A stretch of 64,000 nucleotides of DNA from JBFHIJ01 sp963678775 (GCA_963678775.2 CAXXGR010000004.1:62001-126000), one strand, 5' to 3'; positions 34,425-41,871 are shown, counted from the first letter of the stretch. Notes: generated by a model from the letters alone, not told the origin. Translations and numbers: made by a program.

Positions 34425-34904
34425 CTACCACCAATATGGTAAATTGATACCTCTTTGACTGGCTTCATCTTTAAATTGAAGTTTTGTAAATGGTCCATAA
34501 AACGTCCGTTCTTTTTTCTCATATATATAATATTCATAATATTCTTTTACATACATATATTCTTCAATGGCTTTCTTTTTTTCATCGTATGTCTTGTTAT
34601 CAATATCATCTATTTTTTTTATAGGTACGAGTTTTAATGTCATGAAATTTTCACCAATCTCATAATTTACAACATGCGCTTCTATTACAACTTCTAAATA
34701 GTCCGGAGGTATAATCACACTATCGTTTTGTATCTTCGATTTATAATAGATCTGTATGCTATCATCACTTGTATTGTATACGTCGATCGATGTATTATAG
34801 GCTGAAGAAAAATCGTAACTTATTTCTAGTATATCATATTGTGTTTCGTAAAAATTACAAGAAACACTGATTAATATGCCAATAAATAGCAATATCTTTT
34901 TCAT
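34425..34904 (-). CDS. lipoprotein, putative immunity protein, paralogue of 37506-38063
   Basis: This is a 159-residue lipoprotein (lipobox ILISVSCNFYE). The C-terminal part YEYYIYEKKERTFYGPFTKL aligns with YYYYDNDSIALYGPYNET of the lipoprotein at 37506-38063. Both follow paralogous Rhs tips (34908-35546 and 38060-38641), so toxin and partner diverged together. It starts 3 bases after the toxin-like gene. Anchoring in the periplasm fits protection against an envelope-acting toxin. No immunity family recognised. Confidence 0.65.
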   Translation of the reverse strand: MKKILLFIGILISVSCNFYETQYDILEISYDFSSAYNTSIDVYNTSDDSIQIYYKSKIQNDSVIIPPDYLEVVIEAHVVNYEIGENFMTLKLVPIKKIDDIDNKTYDEKKKAIEEYMYVKEYYEYYIYEKKERTFYGPFTKLQFKDEASQRGINLPYWW

Positions 34905-34907
34905 AAT

Positions 34908-35546
34908 TTATCTTTTAATTGTTCCAACAAAACCTATATGAAATGGTCCATCTCCTGTAAATGCAAATGGTACATTGTGTATTAAATAACTTACTGCAGT
35001 TCCAATATTTCTACCATTTGTAACTGTAGAGAATATAATACTTGGCATATTAATTGGGTTTTGAATCATTCCTTTAAGTGGAATTGGAATATCAAAATCA
35101 TATGTATCCCAGCCTATTTCATATTCTCCGCCATTAATTGCACTTTCAAAAATCGATACTTTACCTAGCGCCAAACCTTCATCTGTTATTTTGCTATATT
35201 TAAATAGATTTACAGACTCTTTTGTACCTTTGGGAACATCAATTGTTTTAGCATCCACTAGTAAAATTCTATTTTTCCCAGTTTGATAATGTGCCAAACA
35301 TTTTAGAAATAAGAAATTCACATTATAAACTTCACCTTCTAGGCTTTGATTATCTAAATAATAGTTAAATAGATTCATTATATCACCCATATGTTCAAGT
35401 TTGTTTATCTTATTCCAGTCTTGAGTAAATTCAAATACTCTCGCCCTAATCGCATCATAAGGTATCCCACTGCTTTTGCCTACATTAGATCCCGGACTAC
35501 TGCCACCGCCTCTGCCAGCTTTAAATCCTGATTCTGATCCTGCCAC
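34908..35546 (-). CDS. orphan Rhs tip, unknown domain, paralogue of 38060-38641
   Basis: A Gly/Ser linker (SESGFKAGRGGGSSPGSNVG) leads into a conserved segment RVFEFTQDWNKINKLEHMGD that is nearly identical to 38060-38641 for about 65 residues, then a diverged C-terminal half with shared landmarks (DEGLALGKVSI, DTYDFDI, and FTGDGPFHIGFVGTIK at the end). The frame is open upstream to 35591 (QYGIPYDYKPAE, Rhs-like) but has no ATG; the nominal start is an internal GTG. The C-terminal domain looks like a family seen at the ends of Bacteroidota Rhs proteins, activity unknown. Confidence 0.65.
   Translation of the reverse strand: MAGSESGFKAGRGGGSSPGSNVGKSSGIPYDAIRARVFEFTQDWNKINKLEHMGDIMNLFNYYLDNQSLEGEVYNVNFLFLKCLAHYQTGKNRILLVDAKTIDVPKGTKESVNLFKYSKITDEGLALGKVSIFESAINGGEYEIGWDTYDFDIPIPLKGMIQNPINMPSIIFSTVTNGRNIGTAVSYLIHNVPFAFTGDGPFHIGFVGTIKR
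35279..35460 (-). repeat. 182-bp direct repeat, copy 1 (other copy 38470-38651)
   Basis: This stretch matches 38470-38651 with only a handful of substitutions and no indel seen. It encodes the shared TQDWNKINKLEHMGD segment. Sequence flanking it on the 3' side of the genes diverges sharply, which is the pattern expected of a recombination block in front of a variable tip. Confidence 0.8.
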
Positions 35547-35645
35547 TACTGATCGTTCTGCTGGCTTGTAGTCGTAAGGAATGCCGTATTGTCATAACAT
35601 TGTAAACTCACTTGCAATAATGAAATCATTTTGCTACAAAAAAAC

Positions 35646-35709
35646 TGTGTTCAATTAAGATTGGGTAGGATATTAATATTAGAAACTCACCACATCTTAA
35701 TTGAACACA
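35646..35709 (-). terminator. terminator after the Tae4-like cassette
   Basis: A perfect 16-bp inverted repeat (35646-35661 with 35694-35709, 32-base loop) is followed on the minus strand by GTTTTTTTG. It lies 114 bases past the stop of the lipoprotein at 35823-36344. Confidence 0.75.
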
Positions 35710-35822
35710 AAACTACTAAATGAAAATATTAGATTTCTAGTTTTTATTTATAACTAGTCACATCGTTATGCATTTATTACTAAAATTGAGAAAAAATTAC
35801 TCCCTCTTATTTAAATCAAATC

Positions 35823-36344
35823 CTAAAATATAGGATAATCGAAATTTATTTGATACTCTCCTTTCTCCTCTTTGTACACTTTATTCAAATACAGTCGTTT
35901 TAGGTAATCAGAATCAGGAATGATTTGATCATTATTAAATTCACGCATATATTTATCCATGGAATGAATAAACTCATCCAAACGCTTAGTTTTTCTTTCG
36001 TTAAATATCCAATATATGTAACTAACTGGTGCATCCTCTCCATATTCTCCAACCAAAGCTCCACCAGGCTTTATCTTTTGTACAAACTGTTTAGCGACGC
36101 TGTCAACTATATGAAAAGCTTCATCTGTATAGGAAATTAATACTACTTGTTTATATTGGTAACCTGTCGATTCTTTAAATTTTAAAGAATCATATTTTAA
36201 AGCATACCAAATACTTTTGTAAACAAAATATTCTTTTAAATCTTCTCTAAGCTTTGATTTATACCACTGATTGGAACCGACTTCTATTTTATTAGAACAG
36301 CTAAATAATAGTATAAATATTGTAACGTATATAATATTTTTCAT
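35823..36344 (-). CDS. lipoprotein, putative immunity protein of the Tae4-like toxin
   Basis: This is a 173-residue lipoprotein with a signal peptide and lipobox (IFILLFSCSNK). The mature domain is helical and charged (SKLREDLKEYFVYKSIWY, DEFIHSMDKYMREFNND) and not one I recognise; I see no clear Tai4 motif. It starts 8 bases after the Tae4-like gene. Known Tae4 toxins act on peptidoglycan and their immunity proteins are periplasmic, which fits a periplasm-facing lipoprotein well. Assignment is by context. Confidence 0.7.
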   Translation of the reverse strand: MKNIIYVTIFILLFSCSNKIEVGSNQWYKSKLREDLKEYFVYKSIWYALKYDSLKFKESTGYQYKQVVLISYTDEAFHIVDSVAKQFVQKIKPGGALVGEYGEDAPVSYIYWIFNERKTKRLDEFIHSMDKYMREFNNDQIIPDSDYLKRLYLNKVYKEEKGEYQINFDYPIF

Positions 36345-36352
36345 AACTTCTC

Positions 36353-37372
36353 CTAGAATTCAAATAGCCAAAAAGTACCTTCCTTTTTTTCATAACAATC
36401 ACCTGAAATACATTGTCCATTTTCTATTAAATCTATATGACCACTAGCTAGAAAACTATCTGCATCAAAAGGTTCAAAAAAGTAAATACCTCTTTTATTT
36501 GATAAATCAGAAAAATTTTCATATTTTTTTGGTTCAATTCCTATAAGTTGTGGTAAGTCCTGAAACATAGCCAATGCTTTAATATAATATTGATCATAGT
36601 TCTTACCATCATATGTAAAACCAGGTTTATGAACTGGAAATTTGAAACCAGATTTTTGGAATGCTATTGATAGTCTAACTGCACATGCATTATACAAATC
36701 CGCCCCAGGTTCCATAAACCAATCATATAGTGGACCTCCTGCCATCTCATAAGTTTTTCCTACACTAAGTCTCTTACCATCAGCACCTAAAGGGAAATTA
36801 GCCTTTAATTGTGCAAAAGTTGGGATATAAACTGAGTTTTGCGCTGCATTTAAATTAAGTGCTAAAGAGATAGATAGAATACCTCCGTAGGCATGCGCTT
36901 TCACGGCATTATAATTAGCGCTACCATTTAGCAAACCAGAAGAAGAACCTCCACCACCTTGAACGCTACTACCGCTATACTTACCACCTACTACTGTTAC
37001 ACCTTTTGGCAAAGCACCATGCGAACCTTCACCATATTGCATTCTCTTATCAAAATCGGCACCATCGGCTGCAATGGAGGCAGATATCTGATCGGCACCC
37101 CATTCAGCTGAGCCGGAACTGCCACTTCCACCACCTCCAAAACTCGATAATCTAGTAATCAGTAGGGCATAACCATCAAGCACTGTGTTATTATGATCAG
37201 CAACTGGTAGTAGATATTCCCGTTCAGCAGTTACTACACAATGACCATCTGCTACATAATCGTATATTTGTTGCGTGTCAGTATAATGAGCGAGACCAGT
37301 TATCTTTAGCAACACATCTCCACCACCACCCTTATGTTTCTCAGGAGCCATACCGCTTGGGTCACCGAACAT
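36353..37372 (-). CDS. orphan Rhs tip with Tae4-like peptidoglycan amidase domain
   Basis: Starts in the Rhs core end (MFGDPSGMAPEKHKGGGG), passes the shared linker (EWGADQISASIAADGADFDK, GSGSSG stretches) to about residue 155, and ends in a domain of about 160 residues matching Tae4 (T6SS amidase effector 4): YNACAVRLSIAFQKSGFKFP carries the catalytic Cys231, RGIYFF and SGHIDL carry His313 and Asp315, and QCISGDCYEK carries the paired cysteines 322 and 327 seen in Tae4. Residue numbers count from the GTG one codon upstream of the ATG used. Tae4 enzymes cleave the gamma-D-Glu-mDAP bond of peptidoglycan. The frame extends upstream (LFEIFTGHSSYSYGFNNPV) to a TAG near 37435 without a start, so this is an orphan tip. 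Confidence 0.8.
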   Translation of the reverse strand: MFGDPSGMAPEKHKGGGGDVLLKITGLAHYTDTQQIYDYVADGHCVVTAEREYLLPVADHNNTVLDGYALLITRLSSFGGGGSGSSGSAEWGADQISASIAADGADFDKRMQYGEGSHGALPKGVTVVGGKYSGSSVQGGGGSSSGLLNGSANYNAVKAHAYGGILSISLALNLNAAQNSVYIPTFAQLKANFPLGADGKRLSVGKTYEMAGGPLYDWFMEPGADLYNACAVRLSIAFQKSGFKFPVHKPGFTYDGKNYDQYYIKALAMFQDLPQLIGIEPKKYENFSDLSNKRGIYFFEPFDADSFLASGHIDLIENGQCISGDCYEKKEGTFWLFEF

Positions 37373-37391
37373 CACCGGATTGTTGAAACCA
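36905..37391 (-). repeat. about 485-bp direct repeat, copy 1 (other copy 40222-40705)
   Basis: Nearly identical to 40222-40705 apart from a few substitutions and one 3-base indel in a CCA run. It encodes the Rhs core end and the whole glycine-rich linker. Both copies stop matching abruptly at the start of the variable domain (NYNA), 158 residues in. Confidence 0.85.
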
Positions 37392-37451
37392 TAAGAGTAG
37401 GATGAGTGACCTGTGAATATTTCAAAGAGCTAAGTTCTTATTTATACAAAA

Positions 37452-37486
37452 ACCTCTCCAATCTTTTTGGGGAGATGTGGAGAGGT
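37452..37486 (-). terminator. terminator after immunity gene 37506-38063
   Basis: An 8-bp stem (37452-37459 with 37479-37486) is followed on the minus strand by TTTTTG, 20 bases after the stop codon. Confidence 0.7.
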
Positions 37487-37505
37487 AAGAAGTAAATGCT
37501 ACTAG

Positions 37506-38063
37506 TTATTTACTTTGAATTGTTTGCATCCATTTTTTCTTTATTTCAAAGATGTCAGTTTCATTGTATGGCCCATATAATGCTATACTATCATTGTCAT
37601 AGTAATAATAATCATACAAATTTTTATCATTTTTAATTTTAGACATTCTGCGATTTATCTCTTCTGGTGACATCTTAAGTAAAAAACCTCTATATTCATT
37701 ATTAGAATCATCCAACTGAGATTGTTCTTCATCTGATGTTATTTTCTCAATAGGTAAATGAGTAATAAAGAGCTTTGACCCATGCTGTGCATAATTTACT
37801 ACCCAAGAATTAAGAACTCCTAATGTACTACCATGATTTTCTAAGAATGGAACAGTATCCAAAACTTGATTGTTTTTATCAATAAATCTAAAATCTTTTT
37901 GCACATCATCTGTAAAAACAAATGAAATTGCAGTAAAATAATGATATATGTTATTGATATCCTCTATAACAGCAATCCTGCCATTGTAAAGTTCAGGTTG
38001 CACACAACCTGTTTGTGCAAATAAAAGTATTCCTATTAACAATAATATTAGCTTGTCTGTCAT
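37506..38063 (-). CDS. lipoprotein, putative immunity protein, paralogue of 34425-34904
   Basis: This 185-residue lipoprotein (lipobox FAQTGCVQPE) has a mature domain with FTAISFVFTDDVQKDFRFID and a C-terminal YYYYDNDSIALYGPYNETD, which aligns with the end of the paralogous lipoprotein. Its start codon overlaps the stop of the upstream toxin-like gene by 4 bases (ATGA), so expression is coupled. It is the partner of the tip at 38060-38641. Confidence 0.65.
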   Translation of the reverse strand: MTDKLILLLIGILLFAQTGCVQPELYNGRIAVIEDINNIYHYFTAISFVFTDDVQKDFRFIDKNNQVLDTVPFLENHGSTLGVLNSWVVNYAQHGSKLFITHLPIEKITSDEEQSQLDDSNNEYRGFLLKMSPEEINRRMSKIKNDKNLYDYYYYDNDSIALYGPYNETDIFEIKKKWMQTIQSK

Positions 38064-38641
38064 TTTATTTCTCCTACAAATCTTATCTTAAAAGTTCCGT
38101 GAGTTCCGCTAAATGGCACAGTGTGTAAAAATAAGGAAATTGCATTTCCAAGATTTCGCTTAAAATGCCAATCCATTATTGAAATTGGCTGGTTATTGAT
38201 TGATACAGTATATTTGTGAGTCAATTTGAAATCAAAATCATAAGTATCTTCATTAATTGCAATTCCAGAATTAGTAAAAGTTATACTGAATGAGCCTAAT
38301 GCAAGTCCTTCATCTGATAAATTTGCAAAATTTGTCCATGTAATAGGATTCAATAAATTTGAAAAACTCAAATTGAATAAAGACATAGGTTGTACAGTTC
38401 CTGGTTCTTTCTGGGATATTTTCCCTAAATCTATACTATTGGCATCTACTACTAAATCTTTATTTTGTCCAGTTTGATAATGTGCCAAACATTTTAGAAA
38501 TAAGAAATTCCCATTATAAACTTCACCTTCTAGGCTTTGATTATCTAAATAATAGTTAAATAGATTCATTATATCACCCATATGTTCAAGTTTGTTTATC
38601 TTATTCCAGTCTTGAGTAAATTTAAATACTCTTGCCCTCAC
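38060..38641 (-). CDS. orphan Rhs tip, unknown domain, paralogue of 34908-35546
   Basis: The 193-codon frame is open further upstream to 38776 (FSFKPDEQTVVAGSADGFKA, a Gly/Ser linker) without an ATG; the nominal start is a GTG. The segment RVFKFTQDWNKINKLEHMGD and the next 45 residues are nearly identical to 34908-35546. The C-terminal half has diverged, with conserved landmarks DEGLALGSFSI, DTYDFDF, and THGTFKIRFVGEIK at the end. Function unknown. Coupled to the lipoprotein downstream. Confidence 0.65.
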   Translation of the reverse strand: MRARVFKFTQDWNKINKLEHMGDIMNLFNYYLDNQSLEGEVYNGNFLFLKCLAHYQTGQNKDLVVDANSIDLGKISQKEPGTVQPMSLFNLSFSNLLNPITWTNFANLSDEGLALGSFSITFTNSGIAINEDTYDFDFKLTHKYTVSINNQPISIMDWHFKRNLGNAISLFLHTVPFSGTHGTFKIRFVGEIK

Positions 38642-38651
38642 CGCATCATAA
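38470..38651 (-). repeat. 182-bp direct repeat, copy 2
   Basis: The second copy of the block at 35279-35460, in the same orientation, 3.2 kb apart. Confidence 0.8.
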
Positions 38652-38792
38652 TCAAACGCAACACTTTTGCCTACATTTGATCCGGAACTAATGCCACCGC
38701 CTAAGTCAGCCTTAAAACCATCCGCTGAGCCTGCTACGACAGTTTGCTCATCAGGTTTGAAGGAGAATGGTGCTGGCTAACACAACTTCTAA

Positions 38793-38872
38793 AAAAAATC
38801 TCTCTGCAAGGTCTAATTTCACTTGCAGAGAGATATACACTTTAAACGATTTATTGTTTAGTCGTTATTTTT
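38793..38872 (-). repeat. array B repeat copy 3 (terminator part only)
   Basis: Matches the terminator half of copies 1 and 2: stem 38798-38809 with 38823-38834 and the conserved AAACGATTTATTGTTTAG block. The Rhs scrap part is missing: the next cassette's linker begins within 20 bases on the minus strand. Confidence 0.75.
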
Positions 38873-38974
38873 GGTATTTTAGATCATTTATTTTGTAGAA
38901 ATGTTCTGGTTCACCACAAAAAGTATCTCAAATACAGGTCTAAGTTCTGTCATCCAATTGGTATGATATAAAAA

Positions 38975-39009
38975 TAGAGCAAATTATCTAATGTCAGAAA
39001 TTTGCTCTA
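38975..39009 (-). terminator. terminator after immunity gene 39039-39584
   Basis: A perfect 10-bp stem (38975-38984 with 39000-39009) is followed on the minus strand by TTTTTAT, 30 bases past the stop. Confidence 0.75.
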
Positions 39010-39038
39010 CTTATTGTTCATATTATAAAACGTAAGTG

Positions 39039-39584
39039 TTATTCTTTTTTATTAAATACCATTTTATATATGCAAGAGTCGTTCTCAAAATGTTGAATTA
39101 TTATTTTGGAATCAGTCTTCATATTGATCTTGTATCCAGTTGGAGTTTGACGATAAAACCCTTTATCATTTTTTTTCAAAAAACTTCTTAAATTAATTCT
39201 GTAGTATCTATCTTTCTCTTTATACCAACCAAAATTTGAGAAGAATTTATTTATATAAGCTAAATTATCTTTGTCATAGGTTTTAGGTTTAAAACTAAAA
39301 CAAAAACACTCATTTGGTTTATTAGTATCAATTTCCACTTTTGTAGAGATACTTGTCGAAATTGCATCATATTCTGTCCATATTTCTACTGCTTGTATCG
39401 CTTCCAATATTTCATGATCCGTTTCAAGTGTGTCAATTTCATATTCTTCTATGAAAATACCATACTGTTTGGATTGTTCTATAGAATCTGAAAACCTCAA
39501 CATACCGGATGCTAAAGGATTCCAGTTCAGCCATGTACAAGAGCTTATAAAAAGTACGATAAATACCATGATATAATATTTCAT
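39039..39584 (-). CDS. lipoprotein, putative immunity protein, paralogue of 32781-33353
   Basis: This 181-residue lipoprotein (lipobox VLFISSCTWLN) shares SIEQSKQYGIFIEEYEID and QAVEIWTEY with the membrane-anchored protein at 32781-33353; the remainder is diverged. It follows the papain-like tip at 39649-40686 with a 64-base gap. In that gap the sequence repeats TTCTTTGTTCCTTAAT-like stretches (39606-39620 and 39659-39675), so the toxin's 3' end may have been duplicated or rearranged. Confidence 0.65.
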   Translation of the reverse strand: MKYYIMVFIVLFISSCTWLNWNPLASGMLRFSDSIEQSKQYGIFIEEYEIDTLETDHEILEAIQAVEIWTEYDAISTSISTKVEIDTNKPNECFCFSFKPKTYDKDNLAYINKFFSNFGWYKEKDRYYRINLRSFLKKNDKGFYRQTPTGYKINMKTDSKIIIQHFENDSCIYKMVFNKKE

Positions 39585-39648
39585 AAAATGCCTTAAAATA
39601 TGTTACTTCTTTGTTCCTTAATTAGTTCCCACAATTTTAGAATACTTT

Positions 39649-40686
39649 CTAATTTATACTTCTCTGTTCCTTAATAAGTTTCCACTTTTTACGAACTTTT
39701 TCTAAGTTATAAATAGGTGTAATTTTAAAACCATCTTCGGACAAATTTGACCATAATATATTATAATATATACTGGGAATCCTCAGTGCATGAGAAAATA
39801 CGCCGGATCCCGGCATATCTCCATGAAGCCATTCAGAAGTATATACACTTGTGTGAGGACATGCATCTGCATCAATTTTATAGTCTGATAGAACTTGATT
39901 TGTCAAAGAGTTTATCAAGACATCTAAATCTTCCGGACTGCTTGATACTGTAACAACAAACACAGCATCATATTTTAGCGATCCTTCTAATACGAACTCT
40001 ACTTTGTTTTTAAACAAAGAAAAAGTTTCATCAGTTCCAACTTGTGGTGAGTATGATTGCCCCCAAAGTTTATTACCATGTTCACCAGCGCCATTTTTAG
40101 AAAATAGATGAAAACCATCTGGTAGCTCAAAAGCATTCGCCATATGTCCAAATCCCATAGCTCCTTCATAGTCTATCATAAACCATATTTTAACTGGAAC
40201 CATAGTTGCAACAGTCGCTTTGGCATTATAATTAGCGCTACCATTTAGCAAACCAGAAGAAGAACCTCCACCACCTTGAACGCTACTACCGCTATACTTA
40301 CCACCTACTACTGTTACACCTTTTGGCAAAGCACCATGCGAACCTTCACCATATTGCATTCTCTTATCAAAATCGGCACCATCGGCTGCAATGGAGGCAG
40401 ATATCTGATCGGCACCCCATTCAGCTGAGCCAGAACTGCCACTTCCACCACCACCAAAACTCGATAATCTAGTAATCCGTAGGGCATAACCATCAAGCAC
40501 TGTGTTATTAGGATCAGCAACTGGTAGTAGATATTCCCGTTCAGCAGTTACTACACAATGACCATCTGCTACATAATCGTATATTTGTTGCGTGTCAGTA
40601 TAATGAGCGAGACCAGTTATCTTTAGCAACACATCTCCACCACCCTTATGTTTCTCAGGTGCCATACCACTCGGGTCACCAAACAT
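39649..40686 (-). CDS. orphan Rhs tip with permuted papain-like domain
   Basis: Residues 1-155 are the Rhs core end and the shared linker, nearly identical to the Tae4 tip. The variable domain of 190 residues has FGHMANAFELPDGFHLFSKN (H181) and, later, KIDADACPHTSVYTSEW (C276), the His-before-Cys order of permuted papain folds (NlpC/P60, LRAT, amidase-like). The same layout occurs in the split tip at 33388-34167. Likely a peptidoglycan or lipid/protein hydrolase; the substrate is not determinable. The frame is open upstream (GFGFNNPVM) to a TAG at 40711-40713. Confidence 0.65.
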   Translation of the reverse strand: MFGDPSGMAPEKHKGGGDVLLKITGLAHYTDTQQIYDYVADGHCVVTAEREYLLPVADPNNTVLDGYALRITRLSSFGGGGSGSSGSAEWGADQISASIAADGADFDKRMQYGEGSHGALPKGVTVVGGKYSGSSVQGGGGSSSGLLNGSANYNAKATVATMVPVKIWFMIDYEGAMGFGHMANAFELPDGFHLFSKNGAGEHGNKLWGQSYSPQVGTDETFSLFKNKVEFVLEGSLKYDAVFVVTVSSSPEDLDVLINSLTNQVLSDYKIDADACPHTSVYTSEWLHGDMPGSGVFSHALRIPSIYYNILWSNLSEDGFKITPIYNLEKVRKKWKLIKEQRSIN

Positions 40687-40705
40687 GACAGGATTGTTGA
40701 AACCA
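40222..40705 (-). repeat. about 485-bp direct repeat, copy 2
   Basis: Second copy of the Rhs core-end and linker block at 36905-37391, same orientation, 3.3 kb apart. It is the right border of array B, only 35-45 bases from the end of the pyrD-like gene. Confidence 0.85.
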
Positions 40706-40749
40706 AAGCCCTATGATGAGGATATAAATTAGAAACAATTTTGGGCTTT

Positions 40750-41871
40750 TTATCTCAATATCTCTTTATAGACATTATGCCCGTACTTTGCGAATTGGTC
40801 AAAATAGCCGGAGAACCACTGATTTAGAATAATTCCATTTGCTTTTGAATCTTCGAGATCCTGATATGATTCCATACCACCTGTTCTGATGACATGAAAC
40901 TCTTGAGAAATGTTTTTCTGTGAGACGTATTTGGCAGCTGCCGAAGCAAGAAATAAGGAGTTTTCTTTTAATATTCTGCCACTTAATCCGCCACCAAAGT
41001 TTTGAATAAAGAAGTCAAAATTTTTGAAGTCTCGTGGGTCTAACTCTTTTCTGTATCTGTCATACTGCGTCGAAGTATTGCCCAGATTAATACCGTCGAA
41101 TCCCAAGTCAACAAGCAAATCAACTAAAGCAGGAATCTGATCGATGTCTGTATCATTTGAGAATTTAACTATTACAGGCAAGTGTCTGTTGCGTTTCTTG
41201 AGGTAGTTAGTGCTGAGATACTCTAAGCGTTCGATTAGTTTTGAATCTAAACTACCGGACTCATCCTCGCCATGCTCATGTGGAACATTCGGACAGCTTT
41301 CATTAAGCTCTATAAAGCATACTGCAGCTCTATCGTAAAGTTTAAATCCATCAAGCAAACCATCCAGAGCCTCTTTGCCACTAAGCTCCGGATCACTGCT
41401 TACAGAAATACCAAGCGGACAGTTCTTTTTATGACCTATCTTAGAAAGACGCTCTGCTACTACTGCATGCCCTTCGTTTGGCAGTCCCATCCAGTTAGAT
41501 GCAGACGCAGAATAAGTATATGGAATAAATGGATGCTGGATGCCGATTTTAGTATTGCCTAATCGGGGCTGAGAAGTAGTAGTGCCGGCAAGATATGCCC
41601 CTGCACCCTGGCGAGCAACCACTTCGTAGGCTTCGCCCAATTTAAACATTCCTGCAGCATTGAAAAGTCCGCAGCCAAAATTAAGTTCCCAGAGTTTCAG
41701 ATTCTGTGATTTATCCGGTATAAACTGAGCTTTAGGTAAATCTTCAGCAAACTGCGAAAGAAACAGTTTCCTTCCGCTCGAATAAACAGTAGAGTTAAAC
41801 TTTGCGGGCAGTTTTGCCATCAAAGGCCTAAAAACTGAATCACTTTTTGCTAAAAATTCTGCCAAACCCAT
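40750..41871 (-). CDS. dihydroorotate dehydrogenase-like protein (PyrD family)
   Basis: This is an FMN-dependent TIM-barrel oxidoreductase of the dihydroorotate dehydrogenase family, 373 residues, close to class 2 in length. Visible elements are FGCGLFNAAGMFKLGE (usual NPxGxAAG-type FMN loop), IELNESCPN (usual NxSCPN), VIVKFSND, DGINLGNTST, and GGLSGRILKENSLF. The C-terminal phosphate site reads HVIRTGGMES, where most PyrD proteins have G-x-GGI; this and the first loop are unusual, so substrate specificity may differ. It starts one base after the rpoN stop codon region, so it is co-transcribed with rpoN. Confidence 0.8.
   Translation of the reverse strand: MGLAEFLAKSDSVFRPLMAKLPAKFNSTVYSSGRKLFLSQFAEDLPKAQFIPDKSQNLKLWELNFGCGLFNAAGMFKLGEAYEVVARQGAGAYLAGTTTSQPRLGNTKIGIQHPFIPYTYSASASNWMGLPNEGHAVVAERLSKIGHKKNCPLGISVSSDPELSGKEALDGLLDGFKLYDRAAVCFIELNESCPNVPHEHGEDESGSLDSKLIERLEYLSTNYLKKRNRHLPVIVKFSNDTDIDQIPALVDLLVDLGFDGINLGNTSTQYDRYRKELDPRDFKNFDFFIQNFGGGLSGRILKENSLFLASAAAKYVSQKNISQEFHVIRTGGMESYQDLEDSKANGIILNQWFSGYFDQFAKYGHNVYKEILR

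Noticed and set aside
36353..37372. Type VI secretion locus around the Tae4-like gene
   Set aside because: No Hcp, VgrG, sheath or other T6SS genes are in the window; Tae4 similarity concerns only the toxin domain.
32653..40705. Transposon or integron carrying the cassettes
   Set aside because: No transposase, integrase or attachment-site-like element was found; the repeats are direct and contain Rhs-derived sequence and terminators, so homologous recombination explains them better.
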